From: Deltaproteobacteria bacterium
GTDB taxonomy: Bacteria > Myxococcota_A > Polyangia > HGW-17 > JAJRWW01
Length of the DNA: 47,512 nt
Assembly: GCA_029938605.1 (NCBI GenBank)
Contig: JAOZUO010000056.1
Location: 1-47,512 of the forward strand
Reading direction: 5' to 3'
In this document: positions 7,829 to 15,384 of the stretch, piece after piece
Numbering within the stretch: position 1 is the stretch's first letter
Layout of the letters: each line of letters opens with the position of its first letter
The notes under the pieces: model-generated
Database searches by the model: none
What the model saw: only the letters and a program-made list of their open reading frames with translations
What the model was told of the DNA's origin: nothing
Translations under genes and position numbers: made by a program

Positions 7829-8557
7829 CGCCGCCCCGCAAGGAGGTGCCGATCCCCGTGGGTGCCACGGGCCAGATCCCTGTTTGACGGAATTTCGCGT
7901 ACTTGGGTTCCGCGACGGTTCTCGGCGATGAATCTATGGTGCAAGATCACTCATCCTTCATTCACACTGCACATGGCCCGGGTGACTGACAAGGTCCTGG
8001 CGTCGAGCGTCGGACGCTGGCACGAACCCTGGATGAAACCGCCCACGTGTGGGCGTGCCAGGTTTTCTGTCGATTAGAAAGAAGGTGAGCGCTGCCCAAG
8101 CGTCCGCGACCTCGCCAGTGGTCCGCGCCAGCCCAAGGCGTGTGCCAACGCCTGCCACGTCCCGTGTGGTTCTGCACCGCGACGTCGAGCGCAATGCGGG
8201 ATTCAGTGACGTGCACAAGTTTCGTATCAGCTCTGTCAGCGGAGATTTGTTTCAGAATCAGTTGGGATGATTTGTCTGACGGAAAAGTGGAACATCAAAG
8301 AGCCATTTCTGTTTCAGATTTGGCTGAGATGACGCATCTAGGCCGAAAGTGGAACACCAAAGGGCCATTTCTGTTTCAGATTTGGCTGAGGTGATTTATC
8401 TGGCGAAAAAGTGAAACATTCAACGGCCACTATGCGCTGATCTACGTAGTTGTCGACGGCGACGAGAACATCGGTGGTGCTGGGATGAATATTTTTCACC
8501 AGCGGTTGACGCAGTCCACTGTGACGCCAACTGGGCGCGAACGGTGACTCGGCAGTA
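7829..8557. other. Gene-free stretch
   Basis: About 730 bp between the divergent RDD operon and the 8597 membrane protein gene. No reading frame here has convincing protein character. The only structure I see is the set of 62-bp direct repeats at 8240-8430. It may be the remains of an insertion. Confidence 0.6.
8240..8430. repeat. 62-bp direct repeats
   Basis: Two full adjacent 62-bp units (8268-8329 and 8330-8391) are nearly identical over their right two thirds, sharing AAAGTGGAACA and TTTCTGTTTCAGATTTGG. A third, partial unit follows (8392-8430, TGATTTATCTGG...), and a degraded fragment precedes (8240-8267). Spaced repeats of this kind occur at the ends of IS21-type elements, but no transposase gene is present, so that origin is a guess. 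Confidence 0.75.
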
Positions 8558-8587
8558 TTCACTTGCTCCCGTGAGCCGGCGTACTAT
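8558..8587 (+). promoter_or_regulatory. Possible promoter of the 8597 gene
   Basis: TTCACT (8558-8563) and TACTAT (8582-8587) are spaced by 18 bp, and the ATG follows 9 nt after the -10 hexamer. No ribosome site is visible, so the transcript could be nearly leaderless. Confidence 0.3.
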
Positions 8588-8596
8588 GGATACTCC

Positions 8597-9274
8597 ATGC
8601 CCTCCTCGCCGTCAGTCGTCCCGGTCTACCCGCCGGCGGCCCCTCTTGCGGCGCCGCCGGTCAGGCCCCGGGGCCCAGTGGACGCCTGGTTGGTACCGCT
8701 GGTAGCGCCCATGATCGGGGCGTTCCTCGGGCTGTTCGTGGGCCTCTTCCTCGAGGGCGATCACATCCCGCTGGCCAAGTCCTTTCTGGGAGGATTGCGC
8801 ATCCTGTGGGACCTGCTCATTTGGCTCGGCGTGGCCGAAGCCCTGGTGAAGTCCCTCGCCGCGAGCAACACCGACCAGGCAGCGGCTCTGACCGGCTTTC
8901 TCTACCTCGTGGCCCTGGGGGGCCTCCTGTCGGCGGTGCTGCTCGCCGTGCCCGTAATCAATCTCACGCTGGTGGCTGGGGGCTGCTTCGGCCTCTTCGG
9001 CTTCCTCTACAGCGCCATGCGGCTGCTGGCCGCCGACGCCCGTTTTCGCCACGGCGGCTACACCGTGCTGCGGTTTCTGGGCGCCGCCTCGGTGGCCTGG
9101 CTCGTACTCGGCGCCTACCTGCTCCTGCACTATTCCCCGGGAGCCACGGCCGCTTTCCTCGCCTTCACCTTCCCGGTACCCCTCTCCCTCGCGCTGCTCC
9201 TGTCGGGCCCCTGGCTGATCCTGCGCGCTCTTCTCTTTCGCCCCCAAAACCAGGAACGCAGCGTGTTCTCCTAG
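8597..9274 (+). CDS. Hypothetical polytopic membrane protein (225 aa)
   Basis: Not recognised. A Pro/Ala-rich cytoplasmic N terminus of about 30 residues is followed by five or six hydrophobic segments, starting with WLVPLVAPMIGAFLGLFVGL and ending near SLALLLSGPWLILRALLF. There are few polar residues inside the membrane segments and no catalytic-looking motif. It stands alone on the plus strand, convergent with the DUF1456 gene 42 bp downstream. The ATG has no ribosome site; a -10-like hexamer lies just upstream. Confidence 0.75.
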   Translation: MPSSPSVVPVYPPAAPLAAPPVRPRGPVDAWLVPLVAPMIGAFLGLFVGLFLEGDHIPLAKSFLGGLRILWDLLIWLGVAEALVKSLAASNTDQAAALTGFLYLVALGGLLSAVLLAVPVINLTLVAGGCFGLFGFLYSAMRLLAADARFRHGGYTVLRFLGAASVAWLVLGAYLLLHYSPGATAAFLAFTFPVPLSLALLLSGPWLILRALLFRPQNQERSVFS

Positions 9275-9316
9275 GAGCCCATCAGGTTCTCCGGGTGTCC
9301 GACCCACATGGGGAAA

Positions 9317-9805
9317 TCACTCGGCTGCGCTGTCGTCCCCCTTTGGGTTGGGCCGGTACTTTCGCTGCACGCCGTTTAACAAATTGCGAAAAATCTGATC
9401 GTTGCAATCACGGTAGTGTTTATGGCCGGGCTTCCGAAAGAAGGCACTCAGCTCGTGTTTGCTGATATTCATTTTCCCCAGCTTCAGAATCTCCAGTACA
9501 TCCTCGGCCTTCAAATTCAGCGCGATTTTAAGTTTTCTGAAAATGATATTGTTGTTTAGCCGCTGCTCAGGCTCGGGCCGTGGACCCTCTTTCTTTCCTC
9601 GACGGTCATTGATCAGACCGTTGAGGAAAATCGCCAGGTGCGTGTCGCTACACGGCTGAAACGCAGGATCATCATCCTTTTTCAACCAGTCGACAATCTG
9701 CTCGCGATTCACCTGGTGACCCGCAAGACCAAATATCGCTATCATTTTCGAATCACTGAAGTCGAAGGCGTATCGTAGGCGGCGTAGTACATCGTTATTG
9801 GTCAT
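9317..9805 (-). CDS. DUF1456 family protein (YehS-like)
   Basis: A 162-aa protein with two DUF1456 repeats, about residues 1-60 (TNNDVLRRLRYAFDFSDSKM) and 83-145 (NNNIIFRKLKIALNLKAEDV), the usual layout and length of the family typified by E. coli YehS. Function is unknown; the fold is helical and cytoplasmic. Its DNA is clearly less GC-rich than its neighbours, with many Asn, Lys and Ile codons, which suggests acquisition from another lineage. The start is 12 bp after the amidase stop, with AGGGAAAG as a ribosome site, so the two genes may share a transcript. Confidence 0.92.
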   Translation of the reverse strand: MTNNDVLRRLRYAFDFSDSKMIAIFGLAGHQVNREQIVDWLKKDDDPAFQPCSDTHLAIFLNGLINDRRGKKEGPRPEPEQRLNNNIIFRKLKIALNLKAEDVLEILKLGKMNISKHELSAFFRKPGHKHYRDCNDQIFRNLLNGVQRKYRPNPKGDDSAAE

Positions 9806-9817
9806 AGACTTTCCCTG

Positions 9818-11395
9818 CTAGAAATCCACCGGAGTGGTGGGGAAGCCGTCCCGGGGGCGGGCGGCGGATTCGATGGCTTGCATGAGGGCCAGCACCACAT
9901 CCTCGCGGTAGGGGCGCGCCACCACCTGAACGCCTACAGGCAGCCCGGCGCTGGCGGCCTCGATGGCGGCTACTTTCTTTTCGACCTTGTCCGGCTTCGG
10001 GTGGTTGTGGCCAACGCTGGGGTCCGGCGCCGTCTCCGTAGCCCGTACCCGGGTCACGGGCACCACCCCCGCCGGGAAGTTGAGCAGGGTCCAGCGGAAG
10101 GCGTAGGACAGTGACAGGGTGAAGTCACCCGACTCCCGGTGGCCCATGGCCGGGACCACATGGGGAGGACAGATCACCGCGTCCAGGTTGTTGGCGTTCC
10201 AGGCGTCGAACTCGGCCAGTCGCAAGGTGGTACGCTCCGCGGTGAGGCGCCAGATGTCGTCCACGCGCTTTTCGCCCAAACACTCCAGCAGCCGGGCGAG
10301 ACGCTCCTCTCCCAGGGAGTCGAGCACCAGGGCCATGGCCTTACGCGCCACCGCGGGGAGCTTCAGGGTGGCCCGGGAGGGTTTTAGCTGCGGGCTGATG
10401 GCCTCGCCCTGGAGCTGGCGATCGATGGTGCGACCTCCGTCAGCGGTGATGGCCCCCAGCCACAGGTAGATCAGGGAGTGGGGCGCGGGGGGGGCGTAGT
10501 CCACCACAGTGACACCCGCCGCCTCCAGGCTCGCCCGGGCCTCTGACGTGGCCCGCTGCACCGCCCGGGTGGGCGTGAGGTATCCGTCGTCCGTGAAGCA
10601 GCCCACGCGCAGCCCCTCGAGGCGCACGCGGTTCGGGTCGCCCAAGCCCAGGGGCGGCACCGCCGGATCCAGCGCGCACAGACGGGTCGGATCCACCGCC
10701 CGCAGCAACAGGCTCACGTCCGCGGTGGTCCGCGCGATGGGCCCCATCTGGGCGCGCACCACCTCCTGGCCCGCGACGGCGGTGTTGGATCCCCGGTTGG
10801 ACCAGCGATCCAGGGTGGGCTTGAGCCCGGCCAGTCCACAAAAATGCGCCGGAATACGGATGGAGCCGCCGATGTCCGTGCCGATGCCGCAAGGGCTCAG
10901 CCCCGCGGCGATGGCCGCCGCCTCCCCGCCGCTGGATCCACCCGGCACCCGCGCGCGATTCCAGGGGTTCACCGTCGTCCCCCAAATAGCGTTCTCTGTC
11001 TCCTGGGCCAAAAGAAGCTGGGGGATGTTGGTCTTGCCCAGGATCAGGGCGCCGGCCTCCTTGAGCAGTTGCACCACCGGCGCGTCCGTATAGGCGGGTT
11101 GGTGCTGGCGGGCCCGCATGCCCAGGGTGGCGTCCGTCCCGGCGAGGTCAATGTTGTCCTTGACCGTCATGGGCAGCCCGTGAAGCGGGCCCAGGCTCTC
11201 TCCCCTGCGGCGGGCCTCATCAGCGGCCCGGGCCTCGGCCAGAACCTGGGTCGGCCGCCGGTGCACGAAGCAGTGCAGGTCCCCGTCCAGGGCGCGGATT
11301 CGCTCCTCCAGGGCGCGAACGATCTCCTCTGAAGACAGGTCCCCGGCATTGAGCCGAGCAATCATCTGGGTGGCGGTCAGCGTGTGGATGGACAT
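9818..11395 (-). CDS. Amidase-signature family hydrolase
   Basis: A 525-aa amidase. The Ser-cisSer-Lys triad is complete: Lys79 in MTVKDNID, Ser154 in PGGSSGGE and Ser178 in TDIGGSIR, with the same spacing as in fatty-acid amide hydrolase (75 and 24 residues). The family hydrolyses C-N bonds of carboxamides; the substrate cannot be read from sequence. GatA is unlikely because no gatB/gatC is nearby and the C-terminal half is unlike GatA. It is cytoplasmic, with no signal peptide. The ATG at 11395 has no ribosome site and sits 6 nt after a -10-like hexamer, so a leaderless message is possible. Confidence 0.93.
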   Translation of the reverse strand: MSIHTLTATQMIARLNAGDLSSEEIVRALEERIRALDGDLHCFVHRRPTQVLAEARAADEARRRGESLGPLHGLPMTVKDNIDLAGTDATLGMRARQHQPAYTDAPVVQLLKEAGALILGKTNIPQLLLAQETENAIWGTTVNPWNRARVPGGSSGGEAAAIAAGLSPCGIGTDIGGSIRIPAHFCGLAGLKPTLDRWSNRGSNTAVAGQEVVRAQMGPIARTTADVSLLLRAVDPTRLCALDPAVPPLGLGDPNRVRLEGLRVGCFTDDGYLTPTRAVQRATSEARASLEAAGVTVVDYAPPAPHSLIYLWLGAITADGGRTIDRQLQGEAISPQLKPSRATLKLPAVARKAMALVLDSLGEERLARLLECLGEKRVDDIWRLTAERTTLRLAEFDAWNANNLDAVICPPHVVPAMGHRESGDFTLSLSYAFRWTLLNFPAGVVPVTRVRATETAPDPSVGHNHPKPDKVEKKVAAIEAASAGLPVGVQVVARPYREDVVLALMQAIESAARPRDGFPTTPVDF

Positions 11396-11401
11396 AGTGA
11401 C

Positions 11402-11429
11402 ATCCTACCGCTTGCATGCCTGGTTCCAA
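11402..11429 (-). promoter_or_regulatory. Possible leaderless promoter of the amidase gene
   Basis: On the minus strand TTGGAA (11424-11429) and TAGGAT (11402-11407) are spaced by 16 bp. The ATG begins 6 nt after the -10 hexamer, at the expected transcription start. Confidence 0.3.
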
Positions 11430-11442
11430 ACACCTATATAAT
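11412..11442 (+). promoter_or_regulatory. Promoter of the small secreted protein
   Basis: TTGCAT (11412-11417) and a consensus TATAAT (11437-11442) are spaced by 19 bp, slightly long. A ribosome site AAAGGAG follows at 11449-11455. It overlaps the divergent amidase promoter. Confidence 0.5.
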
Positions 11443-11463
11443 CGTTCCAAAGGAGACTATGCA

Positions 11464-11895
11464 ATGAATCAAAAATCGATCCAGACCCTCGTTCTTTTTG
11501 CTGTTTTTTCGATGGTTGGAACCGCAACGGCTGACGCCACTTCCCGCTACAAACGCTCAGTCTATTCCACCCGGGTCGTCAAGGGCGTGACACAGGTCCA
11601 GGCCAAAAACCGCGGTGCCTGGGGAGCGCGCTGGATCACGGTCGCCCAAAAGGGCCAGGTCGTCGTACAGGAGAAGGCCTGCGGTGTGGGCCCGGTGTTC
11701 GTCATCAGAAGCCGGACCGGTCACTACTCACTGAAGGCGCTCAACTGGAAGAACGGCGGCCGCCTATGGAGCAAATCCACCGGCAAGGTGAAACCGAGCC
11801 TCCTGAGCGCAGGCAGCTATGGCGTCCGCTTTCGGGTGGGAAAACAGTACTTCAGCACCCACCACGGTCGCGTCAGCGGCCCCTTCCGACGCTAG
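11464..11895 (+). CDS. Small secreted protein (143 aa)
   Basis: Not a family I recognise. Residues 1-24 form a signal peptide (QTLVLFAVFSMVGTATADA), so the protein is exported. The mature part is basic and probably all-beta, with repeated short strands (QGQVVVQ-like, VFVIRSRTGHYSLKAL, YGVRFRVG). One Cys remains in the mature part. The ATG at 11464 is chosen over an upstream frame start because AAAGGAG lies 8 nt before it and the signal peptide begins here. The last codons are part of a 19-bp tandem repeat array. Confidence 0.8.
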   Translation: MNQKSIQTLVLFAVFSMVGTATADATSRYKRSVYSTRVVKGVTQVQAKNRGAWGARWITVAQKGQVVVQEKACGVGPVFVIRSRTGHYSLKALNWKNGGRLWSKSTGKVKPSLLSAGSYGVRFRVGKQYFSTHHGRVSGPFRR

Positions 11896-11956
11896 CGATC
11901 CTTTCCGACGCCAGCGGCCCCTTCCGACGCCAGCGGTCCCTTCCAACGCCAGCCCC
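11881..11956. repeat. 19-bp tandem repeat x4
   Basis: Four 19-bp units start at 11881, 11900, 11919 and 11938, each based on CCCTTCCGACGCCAGCGG. The first unit contains the last residues and stop codon of the secreted protein gene; the rest lie in the non-coding gap before dinB. Confidence 0.88.
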
Positions 11957-12043
11957 TTATTCGTAGATCACGAAGGACGTGAAGGTCGTGGCCTCGTTGT
12001 ACACCCGCAGGCCGGTCCGCCCGGTCAGTCTGTTGGGGGGCAT
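11957..12043 (-). CDS. Possible 28-aa small ORF after dinB
   Basis: An ATG lies 4 nt after the dinB stop and opens a 28-codon frame ending VYNEATTFTSFVIYE. The C-terminal half looks like beta-strand protein sequence, so it may be a fragment of a lost gene rather than a true small protein. There is no good ribosome site. Confidence 0.2.
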   Translation of the reverse strand: MPPNRLTGRTGLRVYNEATTFTSFVIYE

Positions 12044-12047
12044 GAAC

Positions 12048-13223
12048 CTAGTCGAGCTCGCTACCGCGTTTCACCGCGCTGGTTCCGAACCGGTCCCGTA
12101 GCTCGTCGATGGTGCGCTCCAGGCGGGAGTTTTTCTGACGGTCGGGGTCCCCAAAGAGCTCCGCCTGCACGGGCGCGCCGGCGGGCCCGAGCCCGAAGGC
12201 GGCCAGCCCCACCAGCCGCATGGGGACGTTGAGATCAAATTCGTCGAGCAGCACACAGGCGGCCTCGAAGAGCGGCCGCGCGTCGTCGGTGGGTCGCGGC
12301 AAAGTCATCTGCCGGGTGACCAACCGGAAGGCGGCGGTCTTGATCTTGACCCGCAGGCCGGTGGCGACGACTCCCTGACGGCGTAGCCGCGGTGCCACGC
12401 GATCCGCCGCGCGCCGAAGGTGCTTTTTCACGGTCGCCGCACCGCGAATGTCCCGCTCCAGGGTGTACTCCGCTCCCACGGACTTGGCCTGCCGCTCGCC
12501 CACCACCTCCCGGTCGTCCTCCCCCAGGGAGAGCCGGCGTAGGTGCGCCCCGGTGTCCCCCAGATGCTCGGTCAGCAGCCCCGGGGCGGTCCGGGCCACG
12601 TCGCCGATGGTTCGCAGGCCCAGCTTCTCCAGCCGCCCTGCGGTGTGGGGGCCGACCCCCCAAAGACGCTTGATGTCCAGAGGCCACAGGAAATCGTGAA
12701 CCTGGTCCGCGGCCACCACGGTGAGGCCATCGGGCTTATGGTGATCGCTAGCCACCTTGGCTACGAACTTGGTGCTGGCCACGCCTACGCTGACGGTGAG
12801 GCCGTCGGTGGCCCGGGCCACATCAACCCGCAGGAGTCGCCCCATGTCCCGCGGCGGCCCGAAGATCCCCTCGGCGCCGGTCATGTCCAGGAAGGCTTCG
12901 TCGACACTCAGGGGTTCCACCAGTGGGGAGTAGTCGTCGAACACGGCCAGCACCTGGGATGAAATCTCCTGGTAGCGCCCTAAGCGCGGGGACAGGAAGG
13001 TGGCCTGGGGGCACCGGCGTCGGGCCTCGTGGGTGGGCATGGCGCTGTGCACGCCAAAGGCGCGAGCCTCGTAACTGGCCGCCGACACCACGCCCCGGCG
13101 CCCGGTGCCGCCGACGATCACCGGCGTGCCCTTGAGCTCCGGTCGGTCGTGCTGCTCTACGGACGCGAAGAACGCATCCATGTCCGCATGCAGGATGATC
13201 CGCGGCCACCGCTCAGTCCGCAT
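12048..13223 (-). CDS. dinB: DNA polymerase IV (Y family)
   Basis: Translesion DNA polymerase of 391 aa. The palm has ADMDAFFASVEQ with catalytic Asp14 and the steric-gate Phe19, and LSVDEAFLD with Asp108 and Glu109. Thumb and little-finger domains follow (helix-hairpin-helix around LWGVGPHTAGRLEKLGLRTI). Near the C terminus QAELFG matches a sliding-clamp binding motif. It is cytoplasmic and copies damaged templates. The ATG is 6 bp after the stop of the Ser/Thr kinase gene, so the two are likely co-transcribed. No LexA-type operator was found upstream. Confidence 0.97.
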   Translation of the reverse strand: MRTERWPRIILHADMDAFFASVEQHDRPELKGTPVIVGGTGRRGVVSAASYEARAFGVHSAMPTHEARRRCPQATFLSPRLGRYQEISSQVLAVFDDYSPLVEPLSVDEAFLDMTGAEGIFGPPRDMGRLLRVDVARATDGLTVSVGVASTKFVAKVASDHHKPDGLTVVAADQVHDFLWPLDIKRLWGVGPHTAGRLEKLGLRTIGDVARTAPGLLTEHLGDTGAHLRRLSLGEDDREVVGERQAKSVGAEYTLERDIRGAATVKKHLRRAADRVAPRLRRQGVVATGLRVKIKTAAFRLVTRQMTLPRPTDDARPLFEAACVLLDEFDLNVPMRLVGLAAFGLGPAGAPVQAELFGDPDRQKNSRLERTIDELRDRFGTSAVKRGSELD

Positions 13224-13229
13224 AGTTCA

Positions 13230-14873
13230 TCAGCCGGGCACCACCACCCCCCAGAGCCGAACCACCCTGCCCGACTTGTCGAGCTTGGGCACAAGCCAAA
13301 CCATCAGGGTCGACTCCTTGTCCTTGGTCGATTGGAAGCTGATGCTGCGCTGTAGGGGAGTCTTCTGGGCCACCGCGTTGATCACGTCCGCGTCGATCTG
13401 TGGGTAGATATTTCCCAGCTTGGTGCTGCCGAGGGATTGCCCCAGGGTGGGCGACTCGTCAGAGCCCGCCAACCGCTCAAAGGCCGGGCTGGACTGGATC
13501 ACCTTGGCCCCCGGATCCACCACGAACACCGGCAGAGTACAGTCGTTCCATGAATCACCGGGATCATCGGCGACCAGCGAAGGGTTCACCTTCACCGGTC
13601 CACCCTTCTTCCTCGATACCCGACCAGACTCCAACCCCAGCATGTCGCTCACCGTACGCAGCTCGAACACCAACTGCGCCATGGAGTCCTGTCGATCCTC
13701 GGGGCGCGTGGCCAAAGCCTTCATGATGAGCTCGGCGAGGCGCGGCTCCAGCTCCTTGCCCATCACCTCTGCGGGCGCCACCGGCGGCGTAGACAGCTTG
13801 GCGGTACAGATGTCCGGAATGGACCCAATGAAGGGCGGCCGGGCAGTGAGCATGTGGTACAGCAGCTCACCCACGGCGTAGATGTCCATGCTCGCCCGGG
13901 GGGCCAGGCCCTGAATCTGCTCCGGTGCGGCGTAGATGGGCGTCCCCCCCACCTCGGATGAATCCAGCTCCGCGCCCAGGGCCATGTTGCGCGACAGACC
14001 AAAATCGATGAGCTTGGCCACGATACGCATGCGCTGCCCGGCCGGGGTACGGATCAGGAAAATATTCTCGGGCTTGATGTCACAATGCACGAGGTCATCG
14101 GTGTGCATGGAATGCAGCGCCTCGGCCACCTGCAGGGCCACGGCCAAGGCCTGGTCCACGGCGAGCCGCTCCTCGCGTTCGAGGCGCGCGTGCAGGGACT
14201 CTCCCTTGAGGTGCTCCATCACGAGATAGGCCCCGAACCGATCGTCGGAACCGAAATCGGTGACGTCCACAATGTTGGGATGATCGAGCTGGCTCAGGAT
14301 CCGCGCCTCGCGGAAAAAGAACCGACGCATTCTCGGATCCTCCGAGAGCGAGGAGTGGATGATCTTGAGCGCGAACTCCTTGCCGAGGTTGATGTGCTTG
14401 ACCTTGAAGACAGCCCCCATGCCGCCCATGGCCAGCCCCTCAATGATGCGATACCGCCCACCGATGACGTGGGAGTCCTCCCCCACCCCGGCGATGGACT
14501 CCTTGGCCTGCTCCAAGGACCACTCCTTGGTCTCCTCCTCCGCTTCAAAGCCCATCTCGTCCCCCTGGCGTTCGGTGGTGGACGGCCCGACGGCGGGCGG
14601 CGAGGAGCAGCCGGCCGTGGGGGAGGAGGGAATCGCAGAGCTCACCGGGAGCGTTGCATCATCGAGTAGGGAAGCGCCACCGCGAGCGGGTTGGTGCACA
14701 CTCGCCCGAACCTCGTCGTCCTCGGGCAGGGGACGCACGGTGTCGGACTCTGCGTCCAACAATCGTACGAGGCCGGGGTCAGCCGCCGGATCCTGGAGTC
14801 CTCCCGGAGGCGCGGGCAGAGGCTTCGGGTCGCCCGCACGGGACTGAGACTTCTTGCTGCCATCGGAGCTCAT
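13230..14873 (-). CDS. Ser/Thr protein kinase with C-terminal PAS-like domain
   Basis: A 547-aa Hanks-type kinase without a membrane helix. An acidic, low-complexity N terminus (about 1-137) leads to the kinase domain (about 139-405): Gly-rich loop GLAMGGMGAVFK, catalytic Lys170, catalytic loop VHCDIKPEN with Asp265 and Asn270, and IDFGLSR with Asp290. The usual HRD arginine is Cys264. After a linker, residues about 455-547 read like a PAS domain (LPVFVVDPGAKVIQSSPAFE). The ATG at 14873 is preferred to a TTG three codons upstream. dinB follows 6 bp downstream. Substrates are unknown. Confidence 0.93.
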   Translation of the reverse strand: MSSDGSKKSQSRAGDPKPLPAPPGGLQDPAADPGLVRLLDAESDTVRPLPEDDEVRASVHQPARGGASLLDDATLPVSSAIPSSPTAGCSSPPAVGPSTTERQGDEMGFEAEEETKEWSLEQAKESIAGVGEDSHVIGGRYRIIEGLAMGGMGAVFKVKHINLGKEFALKIIHSSLSEDPRMRRFFFREARILSQLDHPNIVDVTDFGSDDRFGAYLVMEHLKGESLHARLEREERLAVDQALAVALQVAEALHSMHTDDLVHCDIKPENIFLIRTPAGQRMRIVAKLIDFGLSRNMALGAELDSSEVGGTPIYAAPEQIQGLAPRASMDIYAVGELLYHMLTARPPFIGSIPDICTAKLSTPPVAPAEVMGKELEPRLAELIMKALATRPEDRQDSMAQLVFELRTVSDMLGLESGRVSRKKGGPVKVNPSLVADDPGDSWNDCTLPVFVVDPGAKVIQSSPAFERLAGSDESPTLGQSLGSTKLGNIYPQIDADVINAVAQKTPLQRSISFQSTKDKESTLMVWLVPKLDKSGRVVRLWGVVVPG

Positions 14874-14881
14874 AGGGCCCA

Positions 14882-14890
14882 AAGATACCA
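14882..14890 (-). promoter_or_regulatory. Extended -10 element of the kinase gene
   Basis: TGGTATCTT on the minus strand (TGn plus -10) ends 8 nt before ATG 14873, with no ribosome site. It would give an almost leaderless message. Confidence 0.35.
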
Positions 14891-14913
14891 GTCATCACAG
14901 GGGTGGGCAGCAA

Positions 14914-14947
14914 GAAAAAAAGCCCCCGCCAGCGGTGGAATGGGCTA
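14914..14947 (-). terminator. Intrinsic terminator facing the kinase gene
   Basis: On the minus strand AGCCC and CCGC pair with GCGG and GGGCT, interrupted by a small bulge, and are followed directly by seven T residues. It lies between the divergent kinase and response regulator genes and would stop minus-strand transcripts entering from the response regulator side, or act as an attenuator. Confidence 0.55.
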
Positions 14948-14962
14948 TAGGTTATTTCTATA

Positions 14963-15352
14963 ATGAAGATTCTCATCGCCGAAGACGACCGGATGACCAG
15001 GCGTATTTTGCAGTACACCTTCGATGAGCACGAAGCCTTCGTCCACATGGGATTCGAAGTGATCATGGCCAACGACGGGGCGCAGGCCCTCGAGCTCTTT
15101 GGAGAGGCGACCCCGGACCTGGTCATCTCCGACCTGTTCATGCCGCGAGTGGATGGTTTCGCTCTCTGTCAATCCATCCGAGAACACCCCAACGGAATGG
15201 ACGTGCCCATCATCGTCATGTCCGCTATTTGGAAGCAGCCTCAGCTCCTGGACAGGCTGAAGAACAGCTTCGGGGTGGAGTTCCTCGAAAAACCCTTCCA
15301 GGTCGAGACCCTAATCGCTCTGGTGAAGTCAACGCTGCGGCTTACCGCCTGA
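14963..15352 (+). CDS. Single-domain response regulator (CheY-like)
   Basis: A 129-aa receiver domain with no output domain. Acidic pocket Asp8/Asp9 (IAEDD), phosphoacceptor Asp57 (VISDLFMP), Ser87 (VMSA) and Lys110 (EKPF) are all present. The segment after helix 1 (DEHEAFVHMG) is a few residues longer than usual. It would relay a phosphoryl signal to a partner rather than bind DNA. It is divergent from the Ser/Thr kinase gene and lies 32 bp before the nitronate-monooxygenase-like gene. No ribosome site is evident; the start is fixed by the conserved first beta strand. Confidence 0.95.
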   Translation: MKILIAEDDRMTRRILQYTFDEHEAFVHMGFEVIMANDGAQALELFGEATPDLVISDLFMPRVDGFALCQSIREHPNGMDVPIIVMSAIWKQPQLLDRLKNSFGVEFLEKPFQVETLIALVKSTLRLTA

Positions 15353-15384
15353 GTTAGGCGACCCTTCGCCGCCAAGGAGGCTCC

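Noticed and set aside
7958..8218. Two overlapping minus-strand frames of 84-86 codons in the gene-free stretch
   Set aside because: Two frames are open over the same bases; neither shows a family pattern, ribosome site or plausible fold.
8338..8562. A 74-codon minus-strand frame over the 62-bp repeats
   Set aside because: It crosses repeat units and is not protein-like; no ribosome site.
9818..11395. gatA (Glu-tRNA amidotransferase subunit A)
   Set aside because: The amidase signature is shared, but no gatB/gatC lies near and the C-terminal half is unlike GatA.
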